From positions 81,321 to 145,320 of the forward strand of contig NZ_JAUYVM010000016.1 in the NCBI RefSeq assembly GCF_030689305.1: a stretch of DNA of 64,000 nt, in the 5' to 3' direction. Made by a program: the position numbers and the translations under genes. Source of the stretch: Vibrio penaeicida (GTDB lineage: Bacteria; Pseudomonadota; Gammaproteobacteria; Enterobacterales; Vibrionaceae). Below the pieces are notes generated by a model. That model was not told where the DNA came from. It saw nothing but the letters and a program-made list of their open reading frames with translations, and made no database searches. This document shows positions 51,707 through 59,572 of the stretch, piece after piece. Every line of letters begins with the position of its first letter. Position 1 is the first letter of the stretch.

Positions 51707-52787
51707 TTCTCCTTGTTTTTGAATACAAAAGATTTATTTCTTTTACCAATTGTTTTGAGGAGGTTCGGTTAGTGAGCCCCTCTCGAATGAGCTGTGCGGC
51801 TTCATCTTGAAAATCTATGTAACCTGCATATCTAGGGCGTAAATAAGCGTTATCTACAGTGGTATATGCGTGGTGATAAAAATGATTCACACGTTGATTT
51901 ACATCGGTGTTTTTCCATGCAGATTTGAAACTCGGCTGCCCGTTGTATGCAGGAATGAAGGTGTTCTGAATATCAGAACTGAGCAGCTTTTTAAGATACA
52001 GCAGCAACTCATTGGTGACTGGACACTTTTTCGTTATAGCTATGCCCGTTCCGCCCAATATCGATATGTTGCTTGGTGGGGCACATACTTCGATCCTTGA
52101 GGGTGCTTGACTGTAGTTAACGTACCCATAGACAAACGGGCACAGGTCAAACTTGCTTGAGTCATTCAGCGTATCCAATATCTCAATAGGGTTGAGGAAG
52201 GCAGATGGAGCGACACTCGCAAAGTACAAAGATTTCAATAAATCGACTGCTTCAACGCCATCATGAACGCTCATGAACTGATGTTCACTAGGACCGCTTG
52301 AACCTACTGCAAGAGAAAGAGCTAGAAGCTGTAATGTGGAGTGAGGACCTGCTAAACAAAGCTGAAAGCGACATCGAGTTCGTAAAAGGTCGAGCCAACC
52401 ATTAATGGCTAATGCGGTGTCTCTTTTCTCAGAGCGATACGCCATGATTTGAGAAGACGCGTCCAAAGGCAGTGCCCAGCAGTGATTGTCGAGCCAATAA
52501 CTGTGGGTAGCTTGACCAATACAACGGGCTTTCAACTCTTCCAGCCACATGGGTGAAAGCAGCGCGTCAAGGGGTTGTAAACAATCGGAGGCAATGGCTT
52601 GCCCTAAATGAGGATGGTCTATAACGAGCAAATCATAATGACTGGCGAGTTCATGCAGAGGTGTTTCCTCAAATCCAGATAAAGGCTGAACATCCCATTT
52701 CTCTATGGGGCAATGTTCCCACGCTAAGCTGGTTTGTAGAGCTTGGTAGCCTCTTGGGTGATCCCACGTTAGCCCTTTCAAATTCAT
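51681..52787 (-). CDS. ABC-type solute-binding-protein-like protein without a signal peptide
   Basis: A 368-residue protein resembling carbohydrate ABC binding proteins (family 1): LASHYDLLVIDHPHLGQAI, CLQPLDALL, WALPLDASSQIMAYRSE and GGTGIAITKKCPVTNELLLYLKKLL. The N-terminus, MNLKGLTWDHPRGYQALQ, is polar and carries neither a signal peptide nor a lipobox, and no longer start exists without overlapping the ATPase gene. GAGG precedes the ATG. It is therefore predicted to be cytoplasmic. As I recall, signal-less proteins starting (L)RGxTWDHPRGY occur next to CoA-transferase genes in other bacteria, so this looks like a real family and not an annotation error. A sensor, carrier or enzyme subunit role is possible; none is proven. 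Confidence 0.75.
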   Translation of the reverse strand: MNLKGLTWDHPRGYQALQTSLAWEHCPIEKWDVQPLSGFEETPLHELASHYDLLVIDHPHLGQAIASDCLQPLDALLSPMWLEELKARCIGQATHSYWLDNHCWALPLDASSQIMAYRSEKRDTALAINGWLDLLRTRCRFQLCLAGPHSTLQLLALSLAVGSSGPSEHQFMSVHDGVEAVDLLKSLYFASVAPSAFLNPIEILDTLNDSSKFDLCPFVYGYVNYSQAPSRIEVCAPPSNISILGGTGIAITKKCPVTNELLLYLKKLLSSDIQNTFIPAYNGQPSFKSAWKNTDVNQRVNHFYHHAYTTVDNAYLRPRYAGYIDFQDEAAQLIREGLTNRTSSKQLVKEINLLYSKTRRNEHGTRSK

Positions 52788-52799
52788 TGCAACCTCTGC

Positions 52800-53843
52800 T
52801 CATTGTAACCGCATAGATATCGGTTCTATGCGCTCTCCAGCACTATCAAACCAGTGAGTGTGCTCGGAAGAAAACCCCAGCCCAATTGTTTCGCCAGTAT
52901 TAACTTGCATTTGCCGCGATGTTTTCACCATCAATACCCTATTTTTTAGCGATAAGGTATACAAGTAGCTGTCACCCAATAACTCCGTTAGCGTCACGGT
53001 GGCTTGGATGATGGAGTTGGGATCGTTAACCAGCTGGATGTTTTCAGGTCGTATTCCAAGTGTGACCGCCCCCTCGGGCACGGCGAGTGAACGGCAAAGA
53101 TTGATGTGGTCGCAAGGGATGATATTCATGGGTGGATTGCCTAAAAACGTCGCGACGAAGGTATTTTGAGGTTTGTCGTAGATCTCTTCAGGTGTACCGA
53201 CTTGCTGAATTCTTCCTTGATTGATCACTACGATACGATCAGCAAGGGTCATCGCTTCGACCTGATCATGGGTGACGTATATTGTGGTAACTGCCAATTC
53301 ATGTTGCAGTTTCTTCAACTCCGCGCGCATACTGGATCGTAGCTTGGCGTCTAAGTTTGATAGGGGTTCATCAAGAAGAAATAACTTGGGTTGTCTTACA
53401 ATGGCACGGGCTAAGGCGACGCGCTGCCTTTGCCCACCGGACAACTGTGCTGGTTTACGGTCAAGTAAGCTGTCGAGCTCAACACGTTTGGCGACTTCGT
53501 CGATCATTTTATTGCGTTGGGACTTACTTAGCCCTTGTACTTTCAGCGGAAAGTCGATGTTGTTGCGCACGGTCTTATGTGGATAAAGCGCATAGCTCTG
53601 AAACACCATGGCCAAATCTCGCTCGTTTGGGGGCAATTCGTTCACGCGCTTTCCATCGATCAAGATATCGCCTTGTGAGGGTTTTTCTAAGCCAGCGATC
53701 ATTCTCATTGTGGTGCTTTTTCCACAACCAGATGGGCCAAGCAACACCAGAAATTCTCGGTCTCGAATATTCAAGTTTAAGTTATCAACGCTGGTCACTG
53801 TCGACCAAGATTTGGAGAGTTGTTTTAGTCCAACAGAGGCCAT
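52800..53843 (-). CDS. ABC transporter ATP-binding protein (MalK/UgpC type)
   Basis: ATPase for the carbohydrate importer encoded in the same operon. The 347 residues have Walker A LLGPSGCGKSTTMRMIAG near residue 34, Q-loop MVFQSYALYPHKTV, signature LSGGQRQRVALARAI near 135, Walker B LFLLDEPLSNLDAKLR, the H-loop YVTHDQVEAMTLADRI and a C-terminal TOBE-type regulatory domain from about 240. It starts nine bases after the mutarotase-like gene. Confidence 0.94.
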   Translation of the reverse strand: MASVGLKQLSKSWSTVTSVDNLNLNIRDREFLVLLGPSGCGKSTTMRMIAGLEKPSQGDILIDGKRVNELPPNERDLAMVFQSYALYPHKTVRNNIDFPLKVQGLSKSQRNKMIDEVAKRVELDSLLDRKPAQLSGGQRQRVALARAIVRQPKLFLLDEPLSNLDAKLRSSMRAELKKLQHELAVTTIYVTHDQVEAMTLADRIVVINQGRIQQVGTPEEIYDKPQNTFVATFLGNPPMNIIPCDHINLCRSLAVPEGAVTLGIRPENIQLVNDPNSIIQATVTLTELLGDSYLYTLSLKNRVLMVKTSRQMQVNTGETIGLGFSSEHTHWFDSAGERIEPISMRLQ

Positions 53844-53852
53844 AAACCGTCC

Positions 53853-54941
53853 TTATACACTACTCGAAGCAGAGAAATTGAGAAGAGAGGAGTCAAAGGC
53901 AATATCACGATGTGTTCCATCGTCTCCCGTCACGCGGATTTTGTACCGTTCAACTTCCATATGTTGAATGTTCTGCCAATTTGGGTTGGCACGAAATACA
54001 GCAAAGGCATACCCCACTTGCGTTTTCCCATTGGTATTCAGGTCTAGGGCGGTGGGATATCCTTGTTGATTGATAGGGTTACAGGAAGCTGATGCTTTGT
54101 GCCCTAAGTGGGAATACGCGCAGCCTTCTTCCAGTCCCAGCACGTGCGTGTGTGAACCGTTAAATGGGTCGTAGTTTCGACCTCCATGACTTTGCCAAAG
54201 CGTTGTGAGTGGCAATACCTTTTCAGGTTTAATGGCAAGGTAGACCCAGCCCTCTTCTTTGCACAGCGCGGCAGTCCAGCCCCATTTTTGTTGCGTAGGA
54301 GAAACGAGGTGAAGTATATCTTCATGACGTTCGTTCCATGGGTAAACAGAAAGATCCGCTTGGTTTCCGTCTGCAAGTCTGACGGATTGGATACTTGTGA
54401 ACTGTTGAGGGTAGGCAAGAAGCGAGCGTCCGCGTGTCGGGTCTGGTTCCAATGCTTCATTAGTGGTGTAACCGAAAGCTTTATGCGAAAAGGATAACCG
54501 AACTTGAGATTGGCATTTGAGCATCGCATGGTAGCTGATCGGAATCGCCCCAATACCTCCAGAGAATTCATGTAGGTGATAGATAAAGGGTGAGCCGCTT
54601 TGTAATGTGATTGTTTTGGTGAGTTTTGCTCCATAAATGTGGCGATCTAATTCTGCAACCAGCTGATTTTCTTTACTCTCTAATACCAACCAGTTTCCAT
54701 TACTACTCCATCCATGAGGTGGAGCGGGTTCTATGTCGCTTTCGCCGAATGGTGCACAGAAGAAGTCCCCCGACAATTGCTGCAAAATAACAGGGTAATC
54801 TGGGTGGTGTTCATCGACCCAAGGCGCACGATGCATTGGCGAAAACCGAGCATTGCCATCGGTGAATCGAATGTGATCTAAATGCCCACCTTTGGTTTTA
54901 AATTCACATTTCACATTTTCATTGCGAAGTGACACTGCCAT
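53853..54941 (-). CDS. Galactose-mutarotase-like protein, function unknown
   Basis: A 362-residue cytoplasmic protein whose pattern (all-beta, HLDHIRFTDG, HRAPWVDEHHP, central PISYHAMLKC, SVYPWNERHEDILHLV, WGWTAALCKEEGWVYLAIKP) suggests the galactose mutarotase/aldose 1-epimerase superfamily, but the standard epimerase motifs are not clear. AAGGAG precedes the ATG. It lies between the SDR gene (one base) and the ATPase gene. A role in handling the imported carbohydrate, for example anomer interconversion or binding, is inference. Confidence 0.6.
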   Translation of the reverse strand: MAVSLRNENVKCEFKTKGGHLDHIRFTDGNARFSPMHRAPWVDEHHPDYPVILQQLSGDFFCAPFGESDIEPAPPHGWSSNGNWLVLESKENQLVAELDRHIYGAKLTKTITLQSGSPFIYHLHEFSGGIGAIPISYHAMLKCQSQVRLSFSHKAFGYTTNEALEPDPTRGRSLLAYPQQFTSIQSVRLADGNQADLSVYPWNERHEDILHLVSPTQQKWGWTAALCKEEGWVYLAIKPEKVLPLTTLWQSHGGRNYDPFNGSHTHVLGLEEGCAYSHLGHKASASCNPINQQGYPTALDLNTNGKTQVGYAFAVFRANPNWQNIQHMEVERYKIRVTGDDGTHRDIAFDSSLLNFSASSSV

Positions 54942-54942
54942 T

Positions 54943-55737
54943 TCAATCTCCTTTCACCAGCATGCCGCCATCGGTGATGAGTATTTGCCCGGTGATGAAG
55001 CTCGATTGCTCTGTGGCAAGAAAGAGCACGGCCTGCGCCACTTCATTCGGTTGACCAAATCGACCTATGGGGTGGTTGTCATTCCACCGTTGGCGAAGTT
55101 CTTCTGGATTATCGACTTCATCAAAAATCTTCTCGTTCATGGGGGTCATTATGGTGCCGGGCGCGACAGCGTTGACTCGGATGCCATCTGGTGCAAACTC
55201 AATGGCGCTCTGACGAGTGAGAGCGTTAATGCCTCCCTTTGCGGCAGCATAAGCACTCCAGCCGTGAAACCCAGCAAAGGCCTGCGCTGAACTGATATTG
55301 ACTATCGCTCCTTTCCCCAGCTTTTTCATGTCCGGTACGGAATGTTTTATGCCGCGCCATACACCAGATAAGTTGGTGTTTATTACCTGATTCCACCGCT
55401 CTTCTGATATCTCAACAGCGTCACCGGATAACGCCACCGCCGCATTGTTGATCATGATACTGACCAGCCAATCTTGTTGGTGCACCCACTGGAATAACTG
55501 GTTTACCGAATCAGGGGAGGAAACATCGGTAAAATAATAGTGAACATCCAACCCATCCAAATTGAGTTGATTAGCTATCTCTTCCCCTTGGGTCTGATTG
55601 ATGTCTGCAATGATGACCGTTGCGCCATGCGTCGCTAAAATTTCAACGCACGCTAACCCAATACCTTCTGCTCCGCCTGTCACCACGGCAACTTGGTTCA
55701 CTAGCTGATTTCCCCCAATGTGCTCGTTTTTATTCAT
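54943..55737 (-). CDS. Short-chain dehydrogenase/reductase
   Basis: NAD(P)-dependent oxidoreductase of 264 residues. The Rossmann motif TGGAEGIG, an Asp after beta-2 (IIADIN, favouring NAD+), NNAAVAL, the catalytic Ser in NISSAQAF, YAAAK (catalytic Tyr and Lys) and GIRVNAVAPGTIMTPM are all present. Overall it is closest to glucose 1-dehydrogenase or polyol-dehydrogenase type SDRs. It overlaps the enoyl-CoA hydratase gene by eight bases. Probably oxidises the imported carbohydrate or an intermediate; substrate unknown. Confidence 0.92.
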   Translation of the reverse strand: MNKNEHIGGNQLVNQVAVVTGGAEGIGLACVEILATHGATVIIADINQTQGEEIANQLNLDGLDVHYYFTDVSSPDSVNQLFQWVHQQDWLVSIMINNAAVALSGDAVEISEERWNQVINTNLSGVWRGIKHSVPDMKKLGKGAIVNISSAQAFAGFHGWSAYAAAKGGINALTRQSAIEFAPDGIRVNAVAPGTIMTPMNEKIFDEVDNPEELRQRWNDNHPIGRFGQPNEVAQAVLFLATEQSSFITGQILITDGGMLVKGD

Positions 55738-56560
55738 TGTTAGCTCCTGTTGAGGCGATGATTTTAGAGCTCATATCAAAAGAGGCTGTTCGTTTATCTA
55801 AAAAGGCGGAGACCCCTTCTTGCCCATCGGCGGAGCAATAGAGCTGTAAAAGTTCGGCTTGTTCCCAACTTAACCCTGATTCCAGCGGCGTATCTAACCC
55901 ATTTCGAACCAACTTTTTCATCGCGGCCTGAGCCGTAGGACTGACTTTCAGTAAGTAACTGGCTTTTTTCAATCCTTCCGACATGAGATTGTTTAGAGAA
56001 CAAATTTGAGATGCGAGACCAAGACGCAACGCTTCATCAGCTTTAATTCGTTTAGCCGATAGGAGGACATCAAGAGTGACGGCTTTTCCTACCGCTCTTA
56101 ATAGCCGTTGCGTGCCTCCACCTCCGGGGCACAATCCCAATAAACCTTCGGGTAATCCCATTTGGGCGTTGCTCGCCACTATCATCAAATCGCAGGCTAG
56201 GGCTATCTCGAATCCACCGCCCATCGCATAGCCGTTAACCAGCGCAATGGTCGGTTTTGGCAATTGCTCTATAGTTTCAAATGCTTTTCTTCCTTGGATT
56301 TGATAATCGTTGAATTTTTTGATTTGCAAACCGCGGTATTCATTAATGTCTGCCCCCGCGACAAAGGCTTTGTCGTCGCTACCTGTAAACATCACAACTC
56401 GAACATTGTCGTCTTGATTGACATTGTCTAACGCCAGAATCAACTCGTTTTGCATGTCTTCAGAGAGTGCGTTGAGCTTTTCCGGTCGGTTAAAGGTGAT
56501 CAGCGCAACGTGTTTGGCTGGGTAGGTCAGTTGGATAAAAGTAAAGTGATCATGTTTCAT
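55730..56560 (-). CDS. Enoyl-CoA hydratase/isomerase family protein
   Basis: Crotonase-fold protein of 276 residues. The oxyanion-hole segments KAFVAGADINEY and GYAMGGGFEIALACD and both catalytic glutamates of true hydratases (the Glu in GGGFE and the Glu in GLPEGLLGLCPGGGGTQRLLRAVG) are present, so hydratase or dehydratase chemistry on a CoA thioester is expected, not a degenerate crotonase. Starts four bases after the second permease gene. In the operon it would act after the CoA-transferase. Resemblance to CaiD-type enzymes is possible but not assignable by eye. Confidence 0.92.
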   Translation of the reverse strand: MKHDHFTFIQLTYPAKHVALITFNRPEKLNALSEDMQNELILALDNVNQDDNVRVVMFTGSDDKAFVAGADINEYRGLQIKKFNDYQIQGRKAFETIEQLPKPTIALVNGYAMGGGFEIALACDLMIVASNAQMGLPEGLLGLCPGGGGTQRLLRAVGKAVTLDVLLSAKRIKADEALRLGLASQICSLNNLMSEGLKKASYLLKVSPTAQAAMKKLVRNGLDTPLESGLSWEQAELLQLYCSADGQEGVSAFLDKRTASFDMSSKIIASTGANNE

Positions 56561-56564
56561 GGAA

Positions 56565-57407
56565 TCATCCTTTTACAGAGCCAGCAGTGAGACCTGCAAC
56601 AAAGTGTTTTTGTAGGAAGAAAAACACCACCACAATAGGTAATGAAATCATGACGGAGCTCGCCATGAGTTCACCATATCGAATGCCATACTGACCAATA
56701 AAGTCATTCATCCCGACAGGCAACGTTCGCATCTCTTGAGTGGTAGTAAACGACAGAGCAAATAGGAACTCCTGCCATGTGACAATTAAAATGTACACGC
56801 TGGTGGCGATGACACCGGGGCGGCAGAGTGGGAGCACAATTTCGAAAAATATCCGCATTGGCTTGGCGCCATCCATCGCTGCAGCTTCGTCGAGCACGGC
56901 AGGGATATTTTCCATAAACCCTTTAAGCATCCAAGTTGCCACGGGAAGGGTTATGGTGATGTAAGCAATAATGAGAGAAAGCTTTGTATTGAGTAAACCG
57001 GCGTCGTCCATCATTTTGTAAATGGGAATGATGATGGCACTGGAAGGAAACATTTGTGACACCAGAATCAGGCCAAGGAAAATCGCCATGATTTTTATCT
57101 GAAATCGTGTAAAGGCATAAGCAGCCATTAAAGCGAGGCTAGTGGATATGACCAAAGTGCTTAAAGAAACGATGACGCTGTTGAAGAAATACTGCCTAAA
57201 TTCAGGGCGGAAGGCGTTACTGTAGTTTTCAAAGGTTGGGCTGTCCGGCCACAGCTTTGCCGGAATGGCGAAAGCTTCGGTGGACGGTTTTAGAGAAACT
57301 GACACCATCCAAAAAATTGGCAGCAAAATGATCAACGCTAGCAGTAATTGACCTGTCAGTAGCGCTAGCTGCTTCATATTGAGCTTTATTTTCATATTGG
57401 GGCTCAT
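56565..57407 (-). CDS. Carbohydrate ABC transporter permease (MalG type)
   Basis: A 280-residue inner-membrane permease with six predicted segments and the EAA coupling loop EAAAMDGAKPMRIFFEIVLPLCRPGV near residue 175. N-terminal VSLKPSTEAFAIPAKLWP is typical of MalG-type subunits. Overlaps the first permease gene by four bases. Confidence 0.93.
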   Translation of the reverse strand: MSPNMKIKLNMKQLALLTGQLLLALIILLPIFWMVSVSLKPSTEAFAIPAKLWPDSPTFENYSNAFRPEFRQYFFNSVIVSLSTLVISTSLALMAAYAFTRFQIKIMAIFLGLILVSQMFPSSAIIIPIYKMMDDAGLLNTKLSLIIAYITITLPVATWMLKGFMENIPAVLDEAAAMDGAKPMRIFFEIVLPLCRPGVIATSVYILIVTWQEFLFALSFTTTQEMRTLPVGMNDFIGQYGIRYGELMASSVMISLPIVVVFFFLQKHFVAGLTAGSVKG

Positions 57408-58279
57408 CGGCTCTCCCTTTTTTGTAACCAGAAGTAAACCGAGAGTAAAACCACTAAGATAAGAATCGACATCACGCCGTAAGTTGCCGCTTCTCCGAAT
57501 CGAAACTGACCGAAACCCAATTCAAAGATCTTTGTGGGGAAAATATGAGTGCTGTCTTTAGGACCACCACGGGTAAGTACCCAAACCATGTCGAAGTAGT
57601 TGAAGGTTAGAATAGCGGTAAGCAGTAAGTTGATCGCCACCACATGTCGAACGGCTGGAATGATGATTTCTATCAGGCGACGAAATGGCCCTGCCCCATC
57701 CACGATGGCCGCCTCTATTTGTTCCTTATCGACACTTTGTAATGCGGCGAGATACACAACCGTTGAAAATGGGAAGCCCTTCCAAACGGCGGCTATCACA
57801 ACTGCAAACATGGCGGTGTCGGGAGTGGCCAACCATGCAATGGCTTCGTCAATCAAAGAGCCAGACAGAAACATAGAATTGATGAGCCCTAATTGAGGGT
57901 CATACATGAATCGCCATACTATGGCTGCCACTATTCCCGGTAACACCCAAGGAAGTAACACTAGAGAGCGCATTAACCCTTGTCCGGGTATTTTCTCATT
58001 CAATAAAAGTGCCGTTAAAAAACCAAACAGGTTTTGCAAAACGATCACACCAAACGTCCATGCAACGGAGTTTTGAATGATTTGCCAGAACTGCTCCTGT
58101 GATAACAGTTTGCTGTATAGCTGAAATCCCACAAATTCTGGCTCGGGGTTGATAAATGATGTGGCGTATAAACTTTCGATGAACGTGCCAAACATTGGGT
58201 AATACATCAACATTCCGATAAGCGCGACGGCAGGCGCGATCATCATCAGAGGAAATCCAAAATTATTCTGGTACTTCAT
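57404..58279 (-). CDS. Carbohydrate ABC transporter permease (MalF type)
   Basis: A 291-residue inner-membrane permease with six predicted segments and the EAA loop IEAAIVDGAGPFRRLIEIIIPAV near residue 190. The ATG at 58279 (MKYQNNFGFPLMMIAPAV) has GGGGGTGG upstream and gives the usual short cytoplasmic N-terminus; a 19-residue extension to 58336 would abut the binding-protein stop but has a weaker start. Partner of the MalG-type permease. Confidence 0.92.
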   Translation of the reverse strand: MKYQNNFGFPLMMIAPAVALIGMLMYYPMFGTFIESLYATSFINPEPEFVGFQLYSKLLSQEQFWQIIQNSVAWTFGVIVLQNLFGFLTALLLNEKIPGQGLMRSLVLLPWVLPGIVAAIVWRFMYDPQLGLINSMFLSGSLIDEAIAWLATPDTAMFAVVIAAVWKGFPFSTVVYLAALQSVDKEQIEAAIVDGAGPFRRLIEIIIPAVRHVVAINLLLTAILTFNYFDMVWVLTRGGPKDSTHIFPTKIFELGFGQFRFGEAATYGVMSILILVVLLSVYFWLQKRESR

Positions 58280-58336
58280 TACCACCCCCATTCTTAGTTC
58301 GCGCTGATAGCCTGATGTGGCTACCAGCACTTCCAA

Positions 58337-59572
58337 TTACAACTGATTGATCTTGATGCAAGCCGAATCCGCTGCTTTTTGTGCATCTGAGCCATCAAAG
58401 AGATCTTGGATCATTGCCATTTGAATATCGGCAATTTCCAAATACCGCGAAGACAACGGTCGAGGTGATGCGTTATTCAAGTGCTCAATGATTGCATCTG
58501 GTTTGTGGCGATTAGCATCAACAAACTCTTGCGCTGCGTTAACGTTAGCAGGAAGAAGGTCGACGACTTTTCCATTGATGTCTTGTCTTGTGAGGAATTG
58601 GGCAAATTTCCACGCCGCTTCTTGGTGTTTGGAACCTTTGTACACGACTAAATTCCAGCCGCCGTAAGTACCAACCGGGGTTTTACCAGCAGGGGCGTGA
58701 CCGTTTACAAAGTCCCAATCAATACTAGATTTCTTCAATGTGGGCTGTTCTAAAGCGGGCCAAAATTCAATGGCTAATGACCCATTAAGGAATAGCTCTC
58801 GCATGTCTCCACTGGAAGCATTTAGAATGCCTTTAGGGGCGTATTGCGACAGATCTTGAAGATACGCTAATGCTTCAACCGCCGGTTTTTCGTTTAACTT
58901 ACATTGCCCACTGCTATCTAAGACTTGACCGCCATTGGAGAAGATAAAGGAGTTGACGACTACGACGGTATCTTCGCCTTTATGACCAAACAAACCAACG
59001 CCATATTGTCCTTTGGAAGTGTCTGTTAGTGCTTTTGCGGCGGACTTTAGCCCACTCCAAGTGACGATTGAGTTGGGCGCGATACCTGCCTTTTTGAATA
59101 AAGCGTTGTTGACGTAACTGAATTGCCACACGTCTACATTGAACGGGACACCCCAAGTTTTGTCTTTGTATCGAACTGAAGACCAAGCGCCAGGAAAGAA
59201 TTGCCCCGCGTTCATTGAAGCCACATTCATTTTCTTATCGAGTGGGATAATCGCTCCCGCTTCTGCAAATGCGGCCAGCCAGATCTGGTCGACCGTTGAA
59301 ATATCGGGGGCATTACCGCTTCTTACTGCAGTCAGAAGCCTTTGTTGATATTCAGGGTAGGGCACGGTTGTTACATCCACTTTGATCCCTGGGTTTTCTT
59401 TTTCAAATAGAGCGACAGACGCTTTTTGGTAGTCACTCAAACCAGATTCAGTCTGTTGGTTATCCCAAAAGCGGATGGTTATGTCTTCTGCTTGAACTGT
59501 GGGTGCAGACACCATCAGCACTAAGCTGATAGAGGCGCATAAACGGCGCAAACGTGTACTGAGACGCTTCAT
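58337..59572 (-). CDS. Extracellular solute-binding protein of a carbohydrate ABC transporter
   Basis: A 411-residue periplasmic binding protein of the maltose/glycerol-3-phosphate family 1. It has a signal peptide cut after TVQA near residue 28, then ITIRFWDNQQTE, FEKENPGIKVDVTTVPYPEY, the sequence TWGVPFNVDVWQFSYVN and C-terminal PLSSRYLEIADIQMAMIQDL. It overlaps the regulator gene by four bases, so transporter and regulator are translated together. The ligand is not identifiable. Confidence 0.94.
   Translation of the reverse strand: MKRLSTRLRRLCASISLVLMVSAPTVQAEDITIRFWDNQQTESGLSDYQKASVALFEKENPGIKVDVTTVPYPEYQQRLLTAVRSGNAPDISTVDQIWLAAFAEAGAIIPLDKKMNVASMNAGQFFPGAWSSVRYKDKTWGVPFNVDVWQFSYVNNALFKKAGIAPNSIVTWSGLKSAAKALTDTSKGQYGVGLFGHKGEDTVVVVNSFIFSNGGQVLDSSGQCKLNEKPAVEALAYLQDLSQYAPKGILNASSGDMRELFLNGSLAIEFWPALEQPTLKKSSIDWDFVNGHAPAGKTPVGTYGGWNLVVYKGSKHQEAAWKFAQFLTRQDINGKVVDLLPANVNAAQEFVDANRHKPDAIIEHLNNASPRPLSSRYLEIADIQMAMIQDLFDGSDAQKAADSACIKINQL

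Noticed and set aside
53357..53845. 162-codon rightward ORF opposite the ABC ATPase gene
   Set aside because: It is the antisense shadow of a strongly conserved ATPase, has no ribosome-binding site of note and no recognisable domain.
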